Source: Veillonella criceti (GTDB taxonomy: Bacteria; Bacillota; Negativicutes; Veillonellales; Veillonellaceae). From it: 64,000 nt of DNA. This document shows positions 17,826 through 27,909 of this stretch, piece by piece (positions within the stretch are counted from its first letter, which is position 1; every line of letters begins with the position of its first letter). The translations under genes and the position numbers were made by a program. The stretch is from positions 644,001 through 708,000 of the forward strand of contig NZ_UHIO01000001.1 of assembly GCF_900460315.1 (NCBI RefSeq), in the 5' to 3' direction. The notes beneath the pieces are model-generated. The model saw only the letters and a program-made list of their open reading frames with translations. It was not told the DNA's origin and searched no databases.

Positions 17826-18432
17826 AGCGATTACCTGCATTCGTATTAATTACATAGATTGACGTTACATATTCTATATCAGCAATCAACACATTGACAC
17901 GTTGTGCTAAATAGGTATGAATCACTAATGCTAAAATAGCCACTAACAAACCTGTAGCAGTAGCAATTAAAGCTTCACCTACACCGCCAGTAATAGCAAA
18001 CGGTTCACCTGACTCAATAGATAACACACTAAAGGAGCCAATCATTCCAACTACGGTACCTAATAAGCCCAATAAAGGGGATAGAGTAACAATCGTTTCC
18101 AAATAATTTAAATATTTTTTCAACTGAAATACTTCATGCATAGCAATACTTTCAGCTACATCATTAGCATTTAAATCCTCCGTCCGTTCATCAATTGCCT
18201 CTTTAATAATCTTACCAGCTACACCACCAGCTTCCTCACAGATAACTTTAGCTTCTTCTAATCGATTATGTCGTAATAATTCAGGTAAACGCTCTTTTAA
18301 CAATTCAATGTTTGCAACAGCTCCTTTATAACATAAATACCGATTAACCCCAATAGCGACTGCAATAATAGATGCCAGTAAAATGGGGTACATAACTAAA
18401 CCGCCCTTGTGAAATAATGCTAATAAATCCAC
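17815..18432 (-). CDS. exbB: ExbB / MotA-TolQ family proton channel protein
   Basis: A 205-residue inner-membrane protein with three predicted helices (about 13-32, 105-130 and 150-175). The family core is ETIVTLSPLLGLLGTVVGMI, with the conserved Thr and Gly residues of the channel and the second stretch GGVGEALIATATGLLVAI. The start is GTG behind GGAGGGA. It is the first gene after the cobalamin riboswitch and attenuator, so transcription of the whole seven-gene set should fall when cobalamin is plentiful. TolQ is an alternative name, but adjacency to exbD-tonB and the receptor favours ExbB. Confidence 0.88.
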   Translation of the reverse strand: MDLLALFHKGGLVMYPILLASIIAVAIGVNRYLCYKGAVANIELLKERLPELLRHNRLEEAKVICEEAGGVAGKIIKEAIDERTEDLNANDVAESIAMHEVFQLKKYLNYLETIVTLSPLLGLLGTVVGMIGSFSVLSIESGEPFAITGGVGEALIATATGLLVAILALVIHTYLAQRVNVLIADIEYVTSIYVINTNAGNRYEA

Positions 18433-18460
18433 GACTATAATCCCTCCAGCCTAAAGGTAA

Positions 18461-18492
18461 AAATAAAAAAGACACATCTACGAAGATGTGTC
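18461..18492 (-). terminator. Riboswitch expression-platform terminator (attenuator)
   Basis: A perfect 9-bp stem (GACACATCT at 18471-18479 and AGATGTGTC at 18484-18492) with a 4-nt loop is followed on the minus strand by TTTTTTATTTTT. It lies between the cobalamin aptamer and exbB, where a transcription-terminating expression platform is expected. Confidence 0.85.
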
Positions 18493-18535
18493 TATAACAT
18501 AACTAAGAAAATAAAAAATTCACAATTTATATTAT

Positions 18536-18720
18536 CGCCAATCCCCTCCCCATCGCTCGTAGGTAAAACGGTGATTCTTCTATAGGCAGTTCTCCTGGCT
18601 TAGATTCATAGCTTACCTCGCCTTCCCAGATTTAACCAGTGGCAATGTGAGGTTTGCTCCTCTTACAGTGGCGGGACCGCATCGGCTTATACCGATTTCC
18701 CTATTAAGTCTAATGACACC
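18536..18720 (-). promoter_or_regulatory. Cobalamin riboswitch
   Basis: The minus strand shows the conserved blocks of a cobalamin aptamer in order: AATAGGGAA, GATGCGGTCCCGCCACTGT, GCCACTGG, GGGAAGGCG and the B12-box AGCCAGGAGAACTGCC. Its position upstream of the exbB-exbD-tonB-btuC-btuD-btuF-btuB set, with a terminator hairpin in between, predicts premature termination when the ligand is bound. Which corrinoid form binds best cannot be read from the sequence by eye. Confidence 0.93.
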
Positions 18721-18753
18721 TATATATTCTCTATTTAATTAAGTATTAACTAT

Positions 18754-18782
18754 AGTTTATATAACTCTAGTATGACTGTCAA
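18754..18782 (-). promoter_or_regulatory. Promoter of the B12 operon
   Basis: A -35 TTGACA (18777-18782) is followed by a weaker -10: TAAACT at 17-bp spacing, or TATAAA at 15 bp. It lies just upstream of the riboswitch aptamer, in the short gap after the PepSY gene. Confidence 0.6.
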
Positions 18783-18831
18783 CCATATACCTATATTTAA
18801 TTTTTAAAGTTATAAAATCAAATATTTTAAC

Positions 18832-20088
18832 TTATTTTTTTAAATTTATACCTCGTAAATTAACGCCCAATAACATAATGCTCAAAATTCCACAAACTAT
18901 TCCTGCATAAGTACCAATTAATCCATACAATGGCAATATTAAACAACCACAAGTTAACAAAAAAATACCTTGACTCAACGGATACTTAATATTGACTTTG
19001 ACCCAGATACCTCGTAATGATTTAATAAAAAGCACTATCATCATTAAACAGCTAACTACTAAATAAAATATCCAAATTAATTGTAGTACTGGATGTTCAT
19101 GGTTTTTTAAATGTAAATCTACACCCTTGGCCAACCACTTAATATACCAAGGTGACACCGCTTCATAACGCATCATATTATTCTTCTTATATGCTGATAC
19201 CCATAAACTGTCAGTTGATAAATAGCCTTGATAACAGTCTGAAACCGATTCTTTATCTACTAATCGAAAATAATAGGTACTACTACTCGCTTGCGTTAAC
19301 GCACTGACTGAAGGGATATTAATTGATACTACTTCTTTATCTGGATATATATCCTTAACCGCTTCAAATATTTCAGTATAGGAATAGATATCCCCATCAA
19401 CAGATTGAAAACTAAAATATTCCTTAGCTGCTAAATTATGCTCTAAATAGTCTATTTTTGAAAAATAAGAGTAACCAATTAATAAACCTCCCGAAATAAA
19501 TAAAATAATACAATAAGGAGCTGCTATAAGCCCTAATATTCTATGAAGTGAATAATAGCCTATTGTACTTTTTCTATTAACTAATCTTCGATGTAAAAAA
19601 TACCCTGCAAAACACGTAATTAAACTTATAAAAGTAAAAACCAACAATATAATACGACCATAATTTCCTAACCCTAAATTACTATGTAATTTAGCCAACC
19701 AACGCGTTAGTACATTCAAATAGTCATTATTATAATAGCCTGGTATAAATTCATTATTTACTGATATCCATTCATCATTTTTACCATAAAAATGATAACG
19801 AATTAATCCATCACGCCCCGGTTCTTTAAAACGAATCGTTAGCATCGACTTTTCAGGTCTAATAGTCATTGAATCAAGTTGCAAATTAGAATTTTCTTTT
19901 AATACTTCTTGTACTTTAACATCACTATTGCGCCACATTGCTGCCCCTGTATAAGGCGTTCCAAGTTGATCAAAATGCACAAAAGAAATACTTCTAACCA
20001 TAATCACTAAACCTGAAAAGCAAAGTAAAAAGAAAATTGCTAAACTAACTATACCAGCATACTTATGTACTCGATACCAACGTCTCAT
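18832..20088 (-). CDS. PepSY-associated membrane protein
   Basis: A 418-residue inner-membrane protein of the PepSY_TM (PiuB-like) family. It has an N-terminal helix (about 10-32, with RVHKYAGIVSLAIFFLL), a periplasmic PepSY-type segment, a helix pair near 140-165 and 185-210 (RILGLIAAPYCIILFISGGLL), a second periplasmic region (225-330) and three C-terminal helices. It starts 15 nt after the TonB-receptor stop, so the two are co-transcribed. Proteins of this family often accompany siderophore receptors and are thought to help reduce or release iron at the inner membrane. Any exact role here is inference. Confidence 0.8.
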   Translation of the reverse strand: MRRWYRVHKYAGIVSLAIFFLLCFSGLVIMVRSISFVHFDQLGTPYTGAAMWRNSDVKVQEVLKENSNLQLDSMTIRPEKSMLTIRFKEPGRDGLIRYHFYGKNDEWISVNNEFIPGYYNNDYLNVLTRWLAKLHSNLGLGNYGRIILLVFTFISLITCFAGYFLHRRLVNRKSTIGYYSLHRILGLIAAPYCIILFISGGLLIGYSYFSKIDYLEHNLAAKEYFSFQSVDGDIYSYTEIFEAVKDIYPDKEVVSINIPSVSALTQASSSTYYFRLVDKESVSDCYQGYLSTDSLWVSAYKKNNMMRYEAVSPWYIKWLAKGVDLHLKNHEHPVLQLIWIFYLVVSCLMMIVLFIKSLRGIWVKVNIKYPLSQGIFLLTCGCLILPLYGLIGTYAGIVCGILSIMLLGVNLRGINLKK

Positions 20089-20103
20089 ATATTTATCAAC
20101 CTT

Positions 20104-22338
20104 CTAATATTCATAACGAACACCTAAGGTATAAGTGCGACCAGCCGTTGCTTCATTATCGTAAAATTCTCTATCAAATATATTATCAATGCTGAATTTA
20201 ACTGTAAAATCAGGTGTTACTCGATAGCCCACACTTGTATTGACTAAGAAATAACCATCATAAGCCCCATACTCACCACCTGGGGCATTGGCATTTTGAC
20301 GAGGACTCACATATTGCATATCTAGCAAGGCAATCCATTTCGCTCTATCATACGCTAGCCCTGCATGGAAAATATGTTTAGGCACACCATAATCAACTTG
20401 ATTATTATAACCAGATTGATTCGTATTTGTGATTTCAGGCCCACTCACTTTGCCCATCTGCCAAGCATAATTAATATACGAGCTTAAATTATCATTAAAT
20501 CTATGTTCATAATTTAACTCAATGCCACGACGATTTTCTTCCCCATAGTTAATATATTGTTTATATTCAACAATACTACTATTAGGCGCATAAAAATATG
20601 TATAAGCTACTTTATCTTTTGTTTCTACTTGATATAAAGAAATATCTAATGTATCTTTATCAGTTAAATGACGTTTCATCCCCACTTCCCAGGTCTTAGA
20701 TATTTCAGGATCTAAATCTGGATTAGGAATTACATTTCCCATACCTGACCCACCAAACCGATAAATATTATACAAAGCTGGTGGATTAAATGATTCTCCA
20801 TATGATACATAATAATTCATATTCTCATTGGCTTTATACTCTAAGGCAACCTTGGGACTTATATGATTATACGTTTTACCCTCTGAAGTTGTATCATAAC
20901 CATTTTTACCGCTACGCCAGAATTTTCCATCCCCTTTTTTGAAACGATCATAACGAGCACCAACAAACAAAGACCATTCATCATCAAATTTATATTCATC
21001 TTGAACGAAAACCGCTAAGTTTTTCACTTTCCCTTCGTCCTGTGCATATTGCTCAATAATTGAACCCTTATTATGCCAAGAAGATAAATCATAACGTTTT
21101 TGAATCATTTCTTCTTCGTGATAAGAAACCCCTGCATTAATGGTATGTTTTCCAATATCATGCCACGTCTTTTCAATTTCATAGGCCCATTTTTTACCTG
21201 GATGTTGCGAATAATCACCAACCCCGGCCCAATCAATCCCTGTATATTTACTTGGAACCGTAGCCGATGTAAATCCATCAACTTTATCATGCGCATAACT
21301 TGCTCTAGCTAAGAAATCATTCGCCGTATCCTGATACGACAAAATATGCGTGTCCCGTTTATTCTCACTATCATAACCTAAAAAATTTTTAGGAGAGAGA
21401 CTTATATATTTATTCTCGCCAACTAATATATTACCTTTCCAAACGGGATTTCCCTTAGCATCACGTACATAAGTAAATGGATTCTTATAAAAAGACTGAC
21501 TATTCGTTCTTGAATAACTATATGTTAACAGTTTATCTTGATTAAAATTATAGCCAATCTTAAAGCCATAATTTTCATGTTCCCATTCTTTTTCACCACG
21601 CCCACCATATAAATAGGTACCATTACTTAATTGTTTCAAATCAGCACTAGCATCAATTTTAGTATTCGCTTTCACCGTATTAGCTGAAGCTGCCCGATAA
21701 AAACCACGATATCCATCAGACGAACGCTTTTCATAATTCACTCCTAAAGACCACTTATCAGATAATCTAGAGTTTACTGTAACAGCTTTTTTCCAAGTAT
21801 TGTTACTACCATATGACATATCAGCTACTACAGAAGTACCTTCCTCGGGCACTCCTTTTGTAATAATATTAATAACACCTGCTACTGCGTGGCCCCCATA
21901 CAAAGAGGATGCGCCCCCTCTTAGAACTTCAATACGTTCCACATTCGTAATGGGCACCATATTAAAATTCACTACACCATTGTATGAACTATTTTGCTGT
22001 ACCCCATCGACTAAAACTAGTACATCCGTCGAATCCATGCCACGCATAGTTAAGCTGCCTTGAGCACTCTGATCAATAAAAATACCAGGCAAAAATTGTA
22101 AGGCTTCTTGCACTGACGAGATATTCTTATGCTCTATATCTTGCGACGTAATAACACTTACACTAGCTGGCACATTCGCAATATCTTGATTAGTTTTAGT
22201 AGCAGTTACTACTACTGTCCCCAAATCATAATCCGATGTCACTACACCTTCTGCAGCTACAATTGAACTACTCAATACAATGCCAATACTACTACAACAT
22301 AGTAATGCAACAAGTCTTGATTTATTCTTACCTAACAT
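20104..22338 (-). CDS. TonB-dependent outer-membrane receptor, probably iron-related
   Basis: About 744 residues from the ATG at 22338, preferred over upstream starts because AGGAGGGG lies directly before it. A signal peptide (LVALLCCSSIGIVLSSSIVAAE) precedes the TonB box (DLGTVVVTATKT), a plug with RIEVLRGGASSLYGGHAVAGV, and a 22-strand-type barrel ending YTLGVRYEY. The length and the co-transcribed PepSY protein suggest a ferric siderophore or haem receptor rather than a B12 receptor. There is no riboswitch upstream. A strong promoter and a weak Fur-like element are present instead. The substrate cannot be fixed from sequence alone. Confidence 0.85.
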   Translation of the reverse strand: MLGKNKSRLVALLCCSSIGIVLSSSIVAAEGVVTSDYDLGTVVVTATKTNQDIANVPASVSVITSQDIEHKNISSVQEALQFLPGIFIDQSAQGSLTMRGMDSTDVLVLVDGVQQNSSYNGVVNFNMVPITNVERIEVLRGGASSLYGGHAVAGVINIITKGVPEEGTSVVADMSYGSNNTWKKAVTVNSRLSDKWSLGVNYEKRSSDGYRGFYRAASANTVKANTKIDASADLKQLSNGTYLYGGRGEKEWEHENYGFKIGYNFNQDKLLTYSYSRTNSQSFYKNPFTYVRDAKGNPVWKGNILVGENKYISLSPKNFLGYDSENKRDTHILSYQDTANDFLARASYAHDKVDGFTSATVPSKYTGIDWAGVGDYSQHPGKKWAYEIEKTWHDIGKHTINAGVSYHEEEMIQKRYDLSSWHNKGSIIEQYAQDEGKVKNLAVFVQDEYKFDDEWSLFVGARYDRFKKGDGKFWRSGKNGYDTTSEGKTYNHISPKVALEYKANENMNYYVSYGESFNPPALYNIYRFGGSGMGNVIPNPDLDPEISKTWEVGMKRHLTDKDTLDISLYQVETKDKVAYTYFYAPNSSIVEYKQYINYGEENRRGIELNYEHRFNDNLSSYINYAWQMGKVSGPEITNTNQSGYNNQVDYGVPKHIFHAGLAYDRAKWIALLDMQYVSPRQNANAPGGEYGAYDGYFLVNTSVGYRVTPDFTVKFSIDNIFDREFYDNEATAGRTYTLGVRYEY

Positions 22339-22425
22339 ATTACCCCTCCTAAGTAAATCCCCGCTAAATATACCCATACACCTATGCGCTACATGAAAAC
22401 TTCATAAATAGCCTTTATAAGTCGA

Positions 22426-22454
22426 ATTATACTGCCCTATATTACCCCAGTCAA
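22426..22454 (-). promoter_or_regulatory. Strong promoter of the receptor-PepSY operon
   Basis: A -35 TTGACT (22449-22454) and a perfect -10 TATAAT (22426-22431) are separated by 17 bp on the minus strand, about 90 nt before the receptor start. Confidence 0.75.
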
Positions 22455-22466
22455 CGAAATACACAT

Positions 22467-22486
22467 AGTAATGAATTATTATCATA
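22467..22486 (-). promoter_or_regulatory. Weak Fur-like element
   Basis: The minus strand reads TATGATAATAATTCATTA. The first half fits the Fur 7-1-7 pattern TGATAATNATTATCA, but the second half matches only in its first three positions. It lies upstream of the -35 rather than over the promoter, so this is a tentative call. Confidence 0.3.
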
Positions 22487-22531
22487 ACTCAATGCCTATT
22501 TTTGAATAAAAAGTAAAAATTAATAAAATAC

Positions 22532-22562
22532 AAAAAATCCCCCAACCATAAACGGTCGGGGG
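22532..22562 (-). terminator. Terminator after the restriction-modification operon
   Basis: A GC-rich stem (CCCCCAACC 22539-22547 with GGTCGGGGG 22554-22562, one mismatch) is followed on the minus strand by ATTTTTTG. It lies 13 nt beyond the stop of the GIY-YIG gene. Confidence 0.85.
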
Positions 22563-22574
22563 AGGGGATAAATA

Positions 22575-23444
22575 TCAACTGTTTAATACTTTTTCTTCTA
22601 ACGCTTTTTCTATTTCACCTAATGTCATACCATCACTAACTCGTTTCCAAACTAGTAACCCATTAGCACTAGCAAAATGTACAAAGGTCGCAGCAGCAGA
22701 AGGGGAAGAAAATAGTATATCTTCAATTAATTTTCCATTTTTTATTTTACTTTTATACTTATCTCTATTACGTATTACATAATTAGGACAACTAGCTGTT
22801 TTTTCTTGAACAACTTCACTACCTTTAAATACCATAAAGCCATCATTTGTCCGTTTACCATAAGCCTTATAACCTTTTAAAGTAGTAATCAACTTGTCTT
22901 CTTTCGTTTTTGTGCTTTTACCAATAGGATCAAATATTTTATAGCCCATTGTCCCTATAATCATTTTAATATAAGAAATAAACTCTTCTAACACACATTC
23001 TTTTTCTTCAGAAATATTGCCAATTGTAGGCTCTACATTATTTGTAACTTTATAACGGTTACCTTTCTTTGCCATATTACAAAATTTATTTTCCAAAAAG
23101 CTTATTTCTGTAGGGCCAAAAGAGTCATCTGATGTTGTGATAATAATAGCTTCCGTCCAATAGTCAATAGATTGATGTGCTTCTACTGCTCTAGATAAAA
23201 CGCCTAACCCATTTTTTCGTATTCCTCCCTGCCCTATATAAATACTGGCGTTATCATCTTTATCAGTTCCCATTAGAAAATAAACACCACTTTGTTGTAA
23301 ATATTTTAAGTCATTACAATTATCCGCTAAGGTTCTGGGGATTTTATACACTACACCTGGGCGACCTTCCATACTCCCCTTAATACGACCAGTTGGCTCT
23401 TTATCTAATAAAAATAAGGTAATAACTGCTCCATCTATAGCCAA
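22575..23444 (-). CDS. GIY-YIG nuclease-family protein with DUF4357 domain
   Basis: A 289-residue protein. A GIY-YIG-like core lies at about residues 45-100 (SGVYFLMGT then IYIGQGG), and a C-terminal DUF4357-type module at about 225-280 (KLIEDILFSSPSAAATFV followed by SANGLLVWK). Proteins of this architecture are often found beside restriction-modification genes. Here it follows hsdR by 8 nt, starts with TTG, and shares the operon terminator. It may be an accessory nuclease of the defence locus or a modifier of HsdR activity; neither is shown. Catalytic Arg and Glu residues were not checked against a structure. Confidence 0.7.
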   Translation of the reverse strand: MAIDGAVITLFLLDKEPTGRIKGSMEGRPGVVYKIPRTLADNCNDLKYLQQSGVYFLMGTDKDDNASIYIGQGGIRKNGLGVLSRAVEAHQSIDYWTEAIIITTSDDSFGPTEISFLENKFCNMAKKGNRYKVTNNVEPTIGNISEEKECVLEEFISYIKMIIGTMGYKIFDPIGKSTKTKEDKLITTLKGYKAYGKRTNDGFMVFKGSEVVQEKTASCPNYVIRNRDKYKSKIKNGKLIEDILFSSPSAAATFVHFASANGLLVWKRVSDGMTLGEIEKALEEKVLNS

Positions 23445-23452
23445 TAGTATCC

Positions 23453-26400
23453 CTACTTTCTCCGCAATGGTAAAATATCCTTTTCTATCATCTGTTTCAA
23501 ATCAGTGGTTATAGCCCTTTTATATTTTAATCTAGAAACCGGTTCTTCAGTAGTTTCCTTATATTTAGTATAATCAGCAGTCTTAACTAACTCAGATTCG
23601 CCAGGTTGTATTTCATTTCGTGGATTATAGGTATCACCCATATATGATACAATATGCTCTTTTACGCCCCATTTTCTTGAGAAAGTTTGATATGCATACT
23701 CCCGTGCTTCTTGACTTTTATCTTCTAACAGCTCTGAAATATTAACATCTCTATATTCATTTGGATTAGACAAAATACCTTGCCAAATCTCATCTAGCAT
23801 TGTAGCAATCTTAGGATTTGATTTAAATAATTCTTCAATAAATCCATTAACTTCAGCCTCTGCTTTTTTCCCGATAGAAGTAAATAAAACCTCTTGCCCT
23901 TCACTAGAGGTACTAGGCACATAGCTTTGAATTAAAGAAATAATATATTCATAATTTATTTCTTCTGTATGAGTCGTCTCTAGCTCATAACTAACATCAA
24001 ACTCTATATTATCACCTGAGTCATCGCCTGTCCCTCTACGTTTTTTTAATTCATCAATAACATTTTCATATTTCCCTCGATACTCTTCCCACTTATCAAA
24101 TGTTATTGAAAACTCTGTTCCTAACATAGATTCGTCAAAATCACTATACACTCGAATCGCACTAAATGCTTTATCTACATTTTGAAATGCCTTAGCATAT
24201 CGCCGTAAGGATTCATCTGAAGCCCCTTGGATAACTATATCGCTAACATTAGGAGCAATTAATAATAATGCCTCAATAGCTTTTATAAAATTATCTCTTG
24301 ATTCTTGCCAAGTAGGTGCCAATACATCATTCTCACCGCCATTTGAATATAAAATTAAAGCATTTTTAACGTGCTCCTCAAACAAAGCCGGCGTTTGGAA
24401 TGTTACAATCTGTCCAAATTTTTTATCTACTGTAAATAGTCGATTAGTTCGTGAAAATGCTTGAATTAAATTCTGCGGTTGCATAGGGGCACGATCAATA
24501 AATAAAGTACTCATACAAGGTGCATCAAAGCCTGTCAATAAACGATCAACAACAATTACAATATCCAACTGTGCAGCTCGACTTAAATATTGACTCTTCT
24601 TTCGTGCTAACCGATCATTAATATTGCTATTATATTGCCGAATCGTTTCCATTGAATAGCTAGTTCCAAATTCTTCATTATAATCAGCAATACACTCTTT
24701 CATTACGCGCTGATTCTCAATAGATGTTTCATCATTTTCTGAAATAGAATAAGTTATAGCTATCTTTGGAAAATCAGGTAATACCTTTTTAATATTTTCA
24801 TCAACTTTTATTTTTGAAGTCCCGTTTTTAACAGCCTTAAATAACTTATAATATTTCTGAGCCTGTTCGATAGAACTCGTTGTTAATAACGCATCATATG
24901 TCTGTCCAGGTCCTTTTATAAAACCTAATTTATTACGTGAACGGTTAACAATAGAATCTACTACTTGTAACATATGTGATTCTGATAAAAACACCTCTGC
25001 TGGAATTAGTTTTTCTTTATCCTTAATTTCCATATCCATAATAGTACGTAGAACTTCCGGACTTAATTCCTCATGGCTATTCCCCATTTTAATACGAGCA
25101 ATCATTTCATCTAATTGATATTCTGGAATTGTCCGTTTATATTCCACTTGAAAACCTAATACAGCTCTATCATGAATAGCTTCTTTTACTGTATATTGAT
25201 GTAAACGTTTACCATATTGTTGCTCTGTAGTTCTTGGCAATTCCCCTACTTCAGCATGAGCATTTTCTGCAAAAATAGGAGTACCTGTAAAACCATACCA
25301 CAATGAATTAATAAAAAATTTCTCAATCTCATGTTTTTTCTGTGCTGAAATTGCTCGATGACATTCATCAACAACAAATGCTAAATTTAAATGCGTAAGC
25401 TTCTTATACCTAGGTGTATCTTTTTTAGTTTCAAATCGTCGCATTACATGATGTAACTTTTGAATCGTCGTCACAATAACATTACGATTTGCAGAAAGTA
25501 ACCGCTCAATCAATTCATTAACATTATCCGTCTCATCAATATCAATGACATCATTTTCTGCATATGACTGAAAAGATGCAGTCGTTTGTTGATCTAAATC
25601 AACTCTATCAACAATAAAAATAGTTTTATCAATCGATGGAATCATTAATAAATTACGTGCCACCTTATATGAAGTTAATGTTTTTCCGGAGCCAGTTGTA
25701 TGCCATACATAGCCCGATATTCTTGTTTTAGAAGCCTCTTTAACAGCTTCAATTGCATGAATCTGATAAGGACGTAATGCAATCAACGCCTTCTTATCAT
25801 TATCTATCACTGTATATTGGGTAACCATTTTATGGGCCATAGGAATTGATAGAACCTTATCTGCAAAATTAATATAGTCATCTACAGGTTCATTGCTTTC
25901 ATCAACCCATTTAGTTAAAAACTGTTCATTTAATTTTGTATCTGGAGCAGTTGCAATATATCGAGTATCTGTACCATTTGAAATGACAAATAATTGTAAA
26001 CAAGAATAAATACCTGTAAACTTACCTTCTTGTAAATATTTCTTTATTTGTCTAAAACCATCCATATACGGATGTGTTCTATTTTTTAATTCAATATGGA
26101 TCATTGGTAATCCATTAATCAATAGCGTTACATCAAAACGACGATTTTGATCCATCCCAGAGCGTTTTACAGATTGAAACTGATTAATGACTTCATAACT
26201 CGAAATACCACCAGCAATATCTTGGCGATTAATGACACGTAATCTAATTGTACCTAAGGTAGCATTCTCACGCTGTACTTGTACTTTGGCAATACCGTTT
26301 TCTCCAGCTAACCATTTTGCTGCATCATAAAAAGTAGGAAAATTTAATTGATTTTTTATTTGTTGAAATTCAAGATTAGTTAAAGGAACTCCATCAAGTA

Positions 26401-26557
26401 CATCAACATTATTCTGTTCTAACTTTTTTCTAAAATTATCCCATAAATCATCTTCTGTTCTTAAATCTGGACGCTCTGTCCACTGTGATACTCCAGATAC
26501 TAGTTGATTGATTAACTCTCTCTCCATTTTACTTTCAGATGTATATTGCATGCCCAT
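23453..26557 (-). CDS. hsdR: Type I restriction endonuclease subunit R
   Basis: A 1034-residue motor/nuclease subunit. The N-terminal nuclease domain shows a PD-(D/E)xK core ([12 protein letters not shown] then IHIELKNR, about 135-165). SF2 translocase motifs follow: Walker A HTTGSGKT (about 287), DEAH-type VDECHRA (about 395), [10 protein letters not shown], and the C-terminal lobe with [10 protein letters not shown] and QAFSRTNR. The start has AGGAG 7 nt upstream. With HsdM and HsdS it cuts DNA lacking the modification. The specificity subunit lies on the far side of the recombinase segment, so hsdR is transcribed separately from hsdM-hsdS. Length is normal and no lesion is visible. Confidence 0.95.
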   Translation of the reverse strand: MGMQYTSESKMERELINQLVSGVSQWTERPDLRTEDDLWDNFRKKLEQNNVDVLDGVPLTNLEFQQIKNQLNFPTFYDAAKWLAGENGIAKVQVQRENATLGTIRLRVINRQDIAGGISSYEVINQFQSVKRSGMDQNRRFDVTLLINGLPMIHIELKNRTHPYMDGFRQIKKYLQEGKFTGIYSCLQLFVISNGTDTRYIATAPDTKLNEQFLTKWVDESNEPVDDYINFADKVLSIPMAHKMVTQYTVIDNDKKALIALRPYQIHAIEAVKEASKTRISGYVWHTTGSGKTLTSYKVARNLLMIPSIDKTIFIVDRVDLDQQTTASFQSYAENDVIDIDETDNVNELIERLLSANRNVIVTTIQKLHHVMRRFETKKDTPRYKKLTHLNLAFVVDECHRAISAQKKHEIEKFFINSLWYGFTGTPIFAENAHAEVGELPRTTEQQYGKRLHQYTVKEAIHDRAVLGFQVEYKRTIPEYQLDEMIARIKMGNSHEELSPEVLRTIMDMEIKDKEKLIPAEVFLSESHMLQVVDSIVNRSRNKLGFIKGPGQTYDALLTTSSIEQAQKYYKLFKAVKNGTSKIKVDENIKKVLPDFPKIAITYSISENDETSIENQRVMKECIADYNEEFGTSYSMETIRQYNSNINDRLARKKSQYLSRAAQLDIVIVVDRLLTGFDAPCMSTLFIDRAPMQPQNLIQAFSRTNRLFTVDKKFGQIVTFQTPALFEEHVKNALILYSNGGENDVLAPTWQESRDNFIKAIEALLLIAPNVSDIVIQGASDESLRRYAKAFQNVDKAFSAIRVYSDFDESMLGTEFSITFDKWEEYRGKYENVIDELKKRRGTGDDSGDNIEFDVSYELETTHTEEINYEYIISLIQSYVPSTSSEGQEVLFTSIGKKAEAEVNGFIEELFKSNPKIATMLDEIWQGILSNPNEYRDVNISELLEDKSQEAREYAYQTFSRKWGVKEHIVSYMGDTYNPRNEIQPGESELVKTADYTKYKETTEEPVSRLKYKRAITTDLKQMIEKDILPLRRK

Positions 26558-26648
26558 GTAGCCACTCCTAACTATTTTATATGCAACTTAAAATTTCCTC
26601 ATGTAATAATTAATTCTAGTATATCATGATATATTCCATATTGCTTGA

Positions 26649-27845
26649 AAAAATAACGCTATTCACCCTTGGGAACAGCGTAAGTTAGGAGAAGTCACTC
26701 TAAAAATTACTCGGAAAAACAACAATCTAGAGTCAATATTAGTCTTAACTATTTCAGGCCAACTAGGATTAATATCTCAATTAAAATATTTTAATAAAAC
26801 TGTTGCTGGAAAAGATTTAAAAAACTATTATTTAATCAAACATGGAGAATTTGCTTATAATAAAAGTTATTCAGTAGCAGCTCCTTGGGGAACCATTACT
26901 CGTTTAGAACGCTATAAATCAGGTGTTTTATCAACCCTATATATATTATTTAAACCAGTAGAGTCAATTATAAATTCTAATTATATGGCTGCATATTATA
27001 AATCAAATCATTGGCATTTTAATATTTCTAAAATAGCTACTGAAGGTGCTAGAAACCATGGATTATTAAATCTATCTCCTCGTGATTTTTTTAATACAAC
27101 TCTTAGCTTTCCACAAAATAAAAATGAACAAAAAAATATAGCTAGTCTAATTAATTACTTAGAAAAAACAATTGAACTTCACCAGCGTAAGTTAGAAAAC
27201 TTAAAATTATTAAAGTTAGGATTAATACAGAATTTATTCCCCGCAAATGGAAAATTAAGGCCTATGATTAATATAACTAATAATGTTGAAAACTGGCAAC
27301 AGCTTAAGTTATTTGATGTTTTAGAGATACCGATAAAAGAAAGACTAGAGAATCCAGCTTTAAATAAATTAATAACGGTTGGATTAAACTTAACTGGAAT
27401 TCGGGTCGGTAGCGCCCGTGAAACATTAGACATAGGTGCTACAACTTATTATGTTAGAAGAAAAGGCCAGTTAATTTATGGCAAACAAAACTTTTTTAAT
27501 GGATCAATGGCAATAATAGACGATAAATATGATGGATATGCAACATCTATTGATGTCCCTGCACTGAATATTAATAACAATAAAGTAGATTCTAAGTTTT
27601 TATATTATTATATTTCTCGACCATGTTATTATAAAAGAACAGAGGCTCAGGCTATAGGTACTGGCTCTAAACGCATTCATGAAAAAACTTTATTATCATT
27701 TGAAATATATTTACCTCCACTTGCAACGCAAAAAAAGATTGCTAAATTAATTAATAATATTGAAAAATATATTGCTAAACAAAATGTGCTACTAAATAAT
27801 TATATAAATATAAAAAATAAATATTTGCAATTACTTTTTATTTGA
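26649..27845 (+). pseudogene. Silent, start-less hsdS cassette (specificity reservoir)
   Basis: An open frame of about 398 codons on the plus strand begins right after a stop at 26646 and has no start codon for its first 112 codons. It reads HPWEQRKLGEVTLK and continues through a full type I S-subunit body: first recognition domain, central helix (LHQRKLENLKLLKLG), second recognition domain, and a final helix ending LQLLFI. Only the first ~20 residues of a normal HsdS are absent. It shares a 21-bp sequence (26669-26689) with the expressed hsdS on the opposite strand. Both recognition domains differ from the expressed ones. It is best read as a donor activated by inversion rather than a dead gene. 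Translation from an internal ATG at 26985 would give a truncated protein. Confidence 0.85.
26669..26689 (+). repeat. 21-bp inverted repeat, silent hsdS copy
   Basis: Starts TTGGGAACAGCG and encodes the WEQRKLG motif of the silent cassette. It is identical to 29769-29789 and 30384-30404 in reverse complement. It is the likely crossover site for inversion. Confidence 0.85.
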
Positions 27846-27909
27846 TTATAGCCTCCTTAAAATAAAATAGGTAATTTTCCCCTTTTTTATTATTAAGGAG
27901 GTTTTTCTT

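Noticed and set aside
26985-27845. A normal hsdS gene starting at the internal ATG
   Set aside because: The homologous frame extends 112 codons further upstream without a start, so the internal ATG would cut off most of the first recognition domain.
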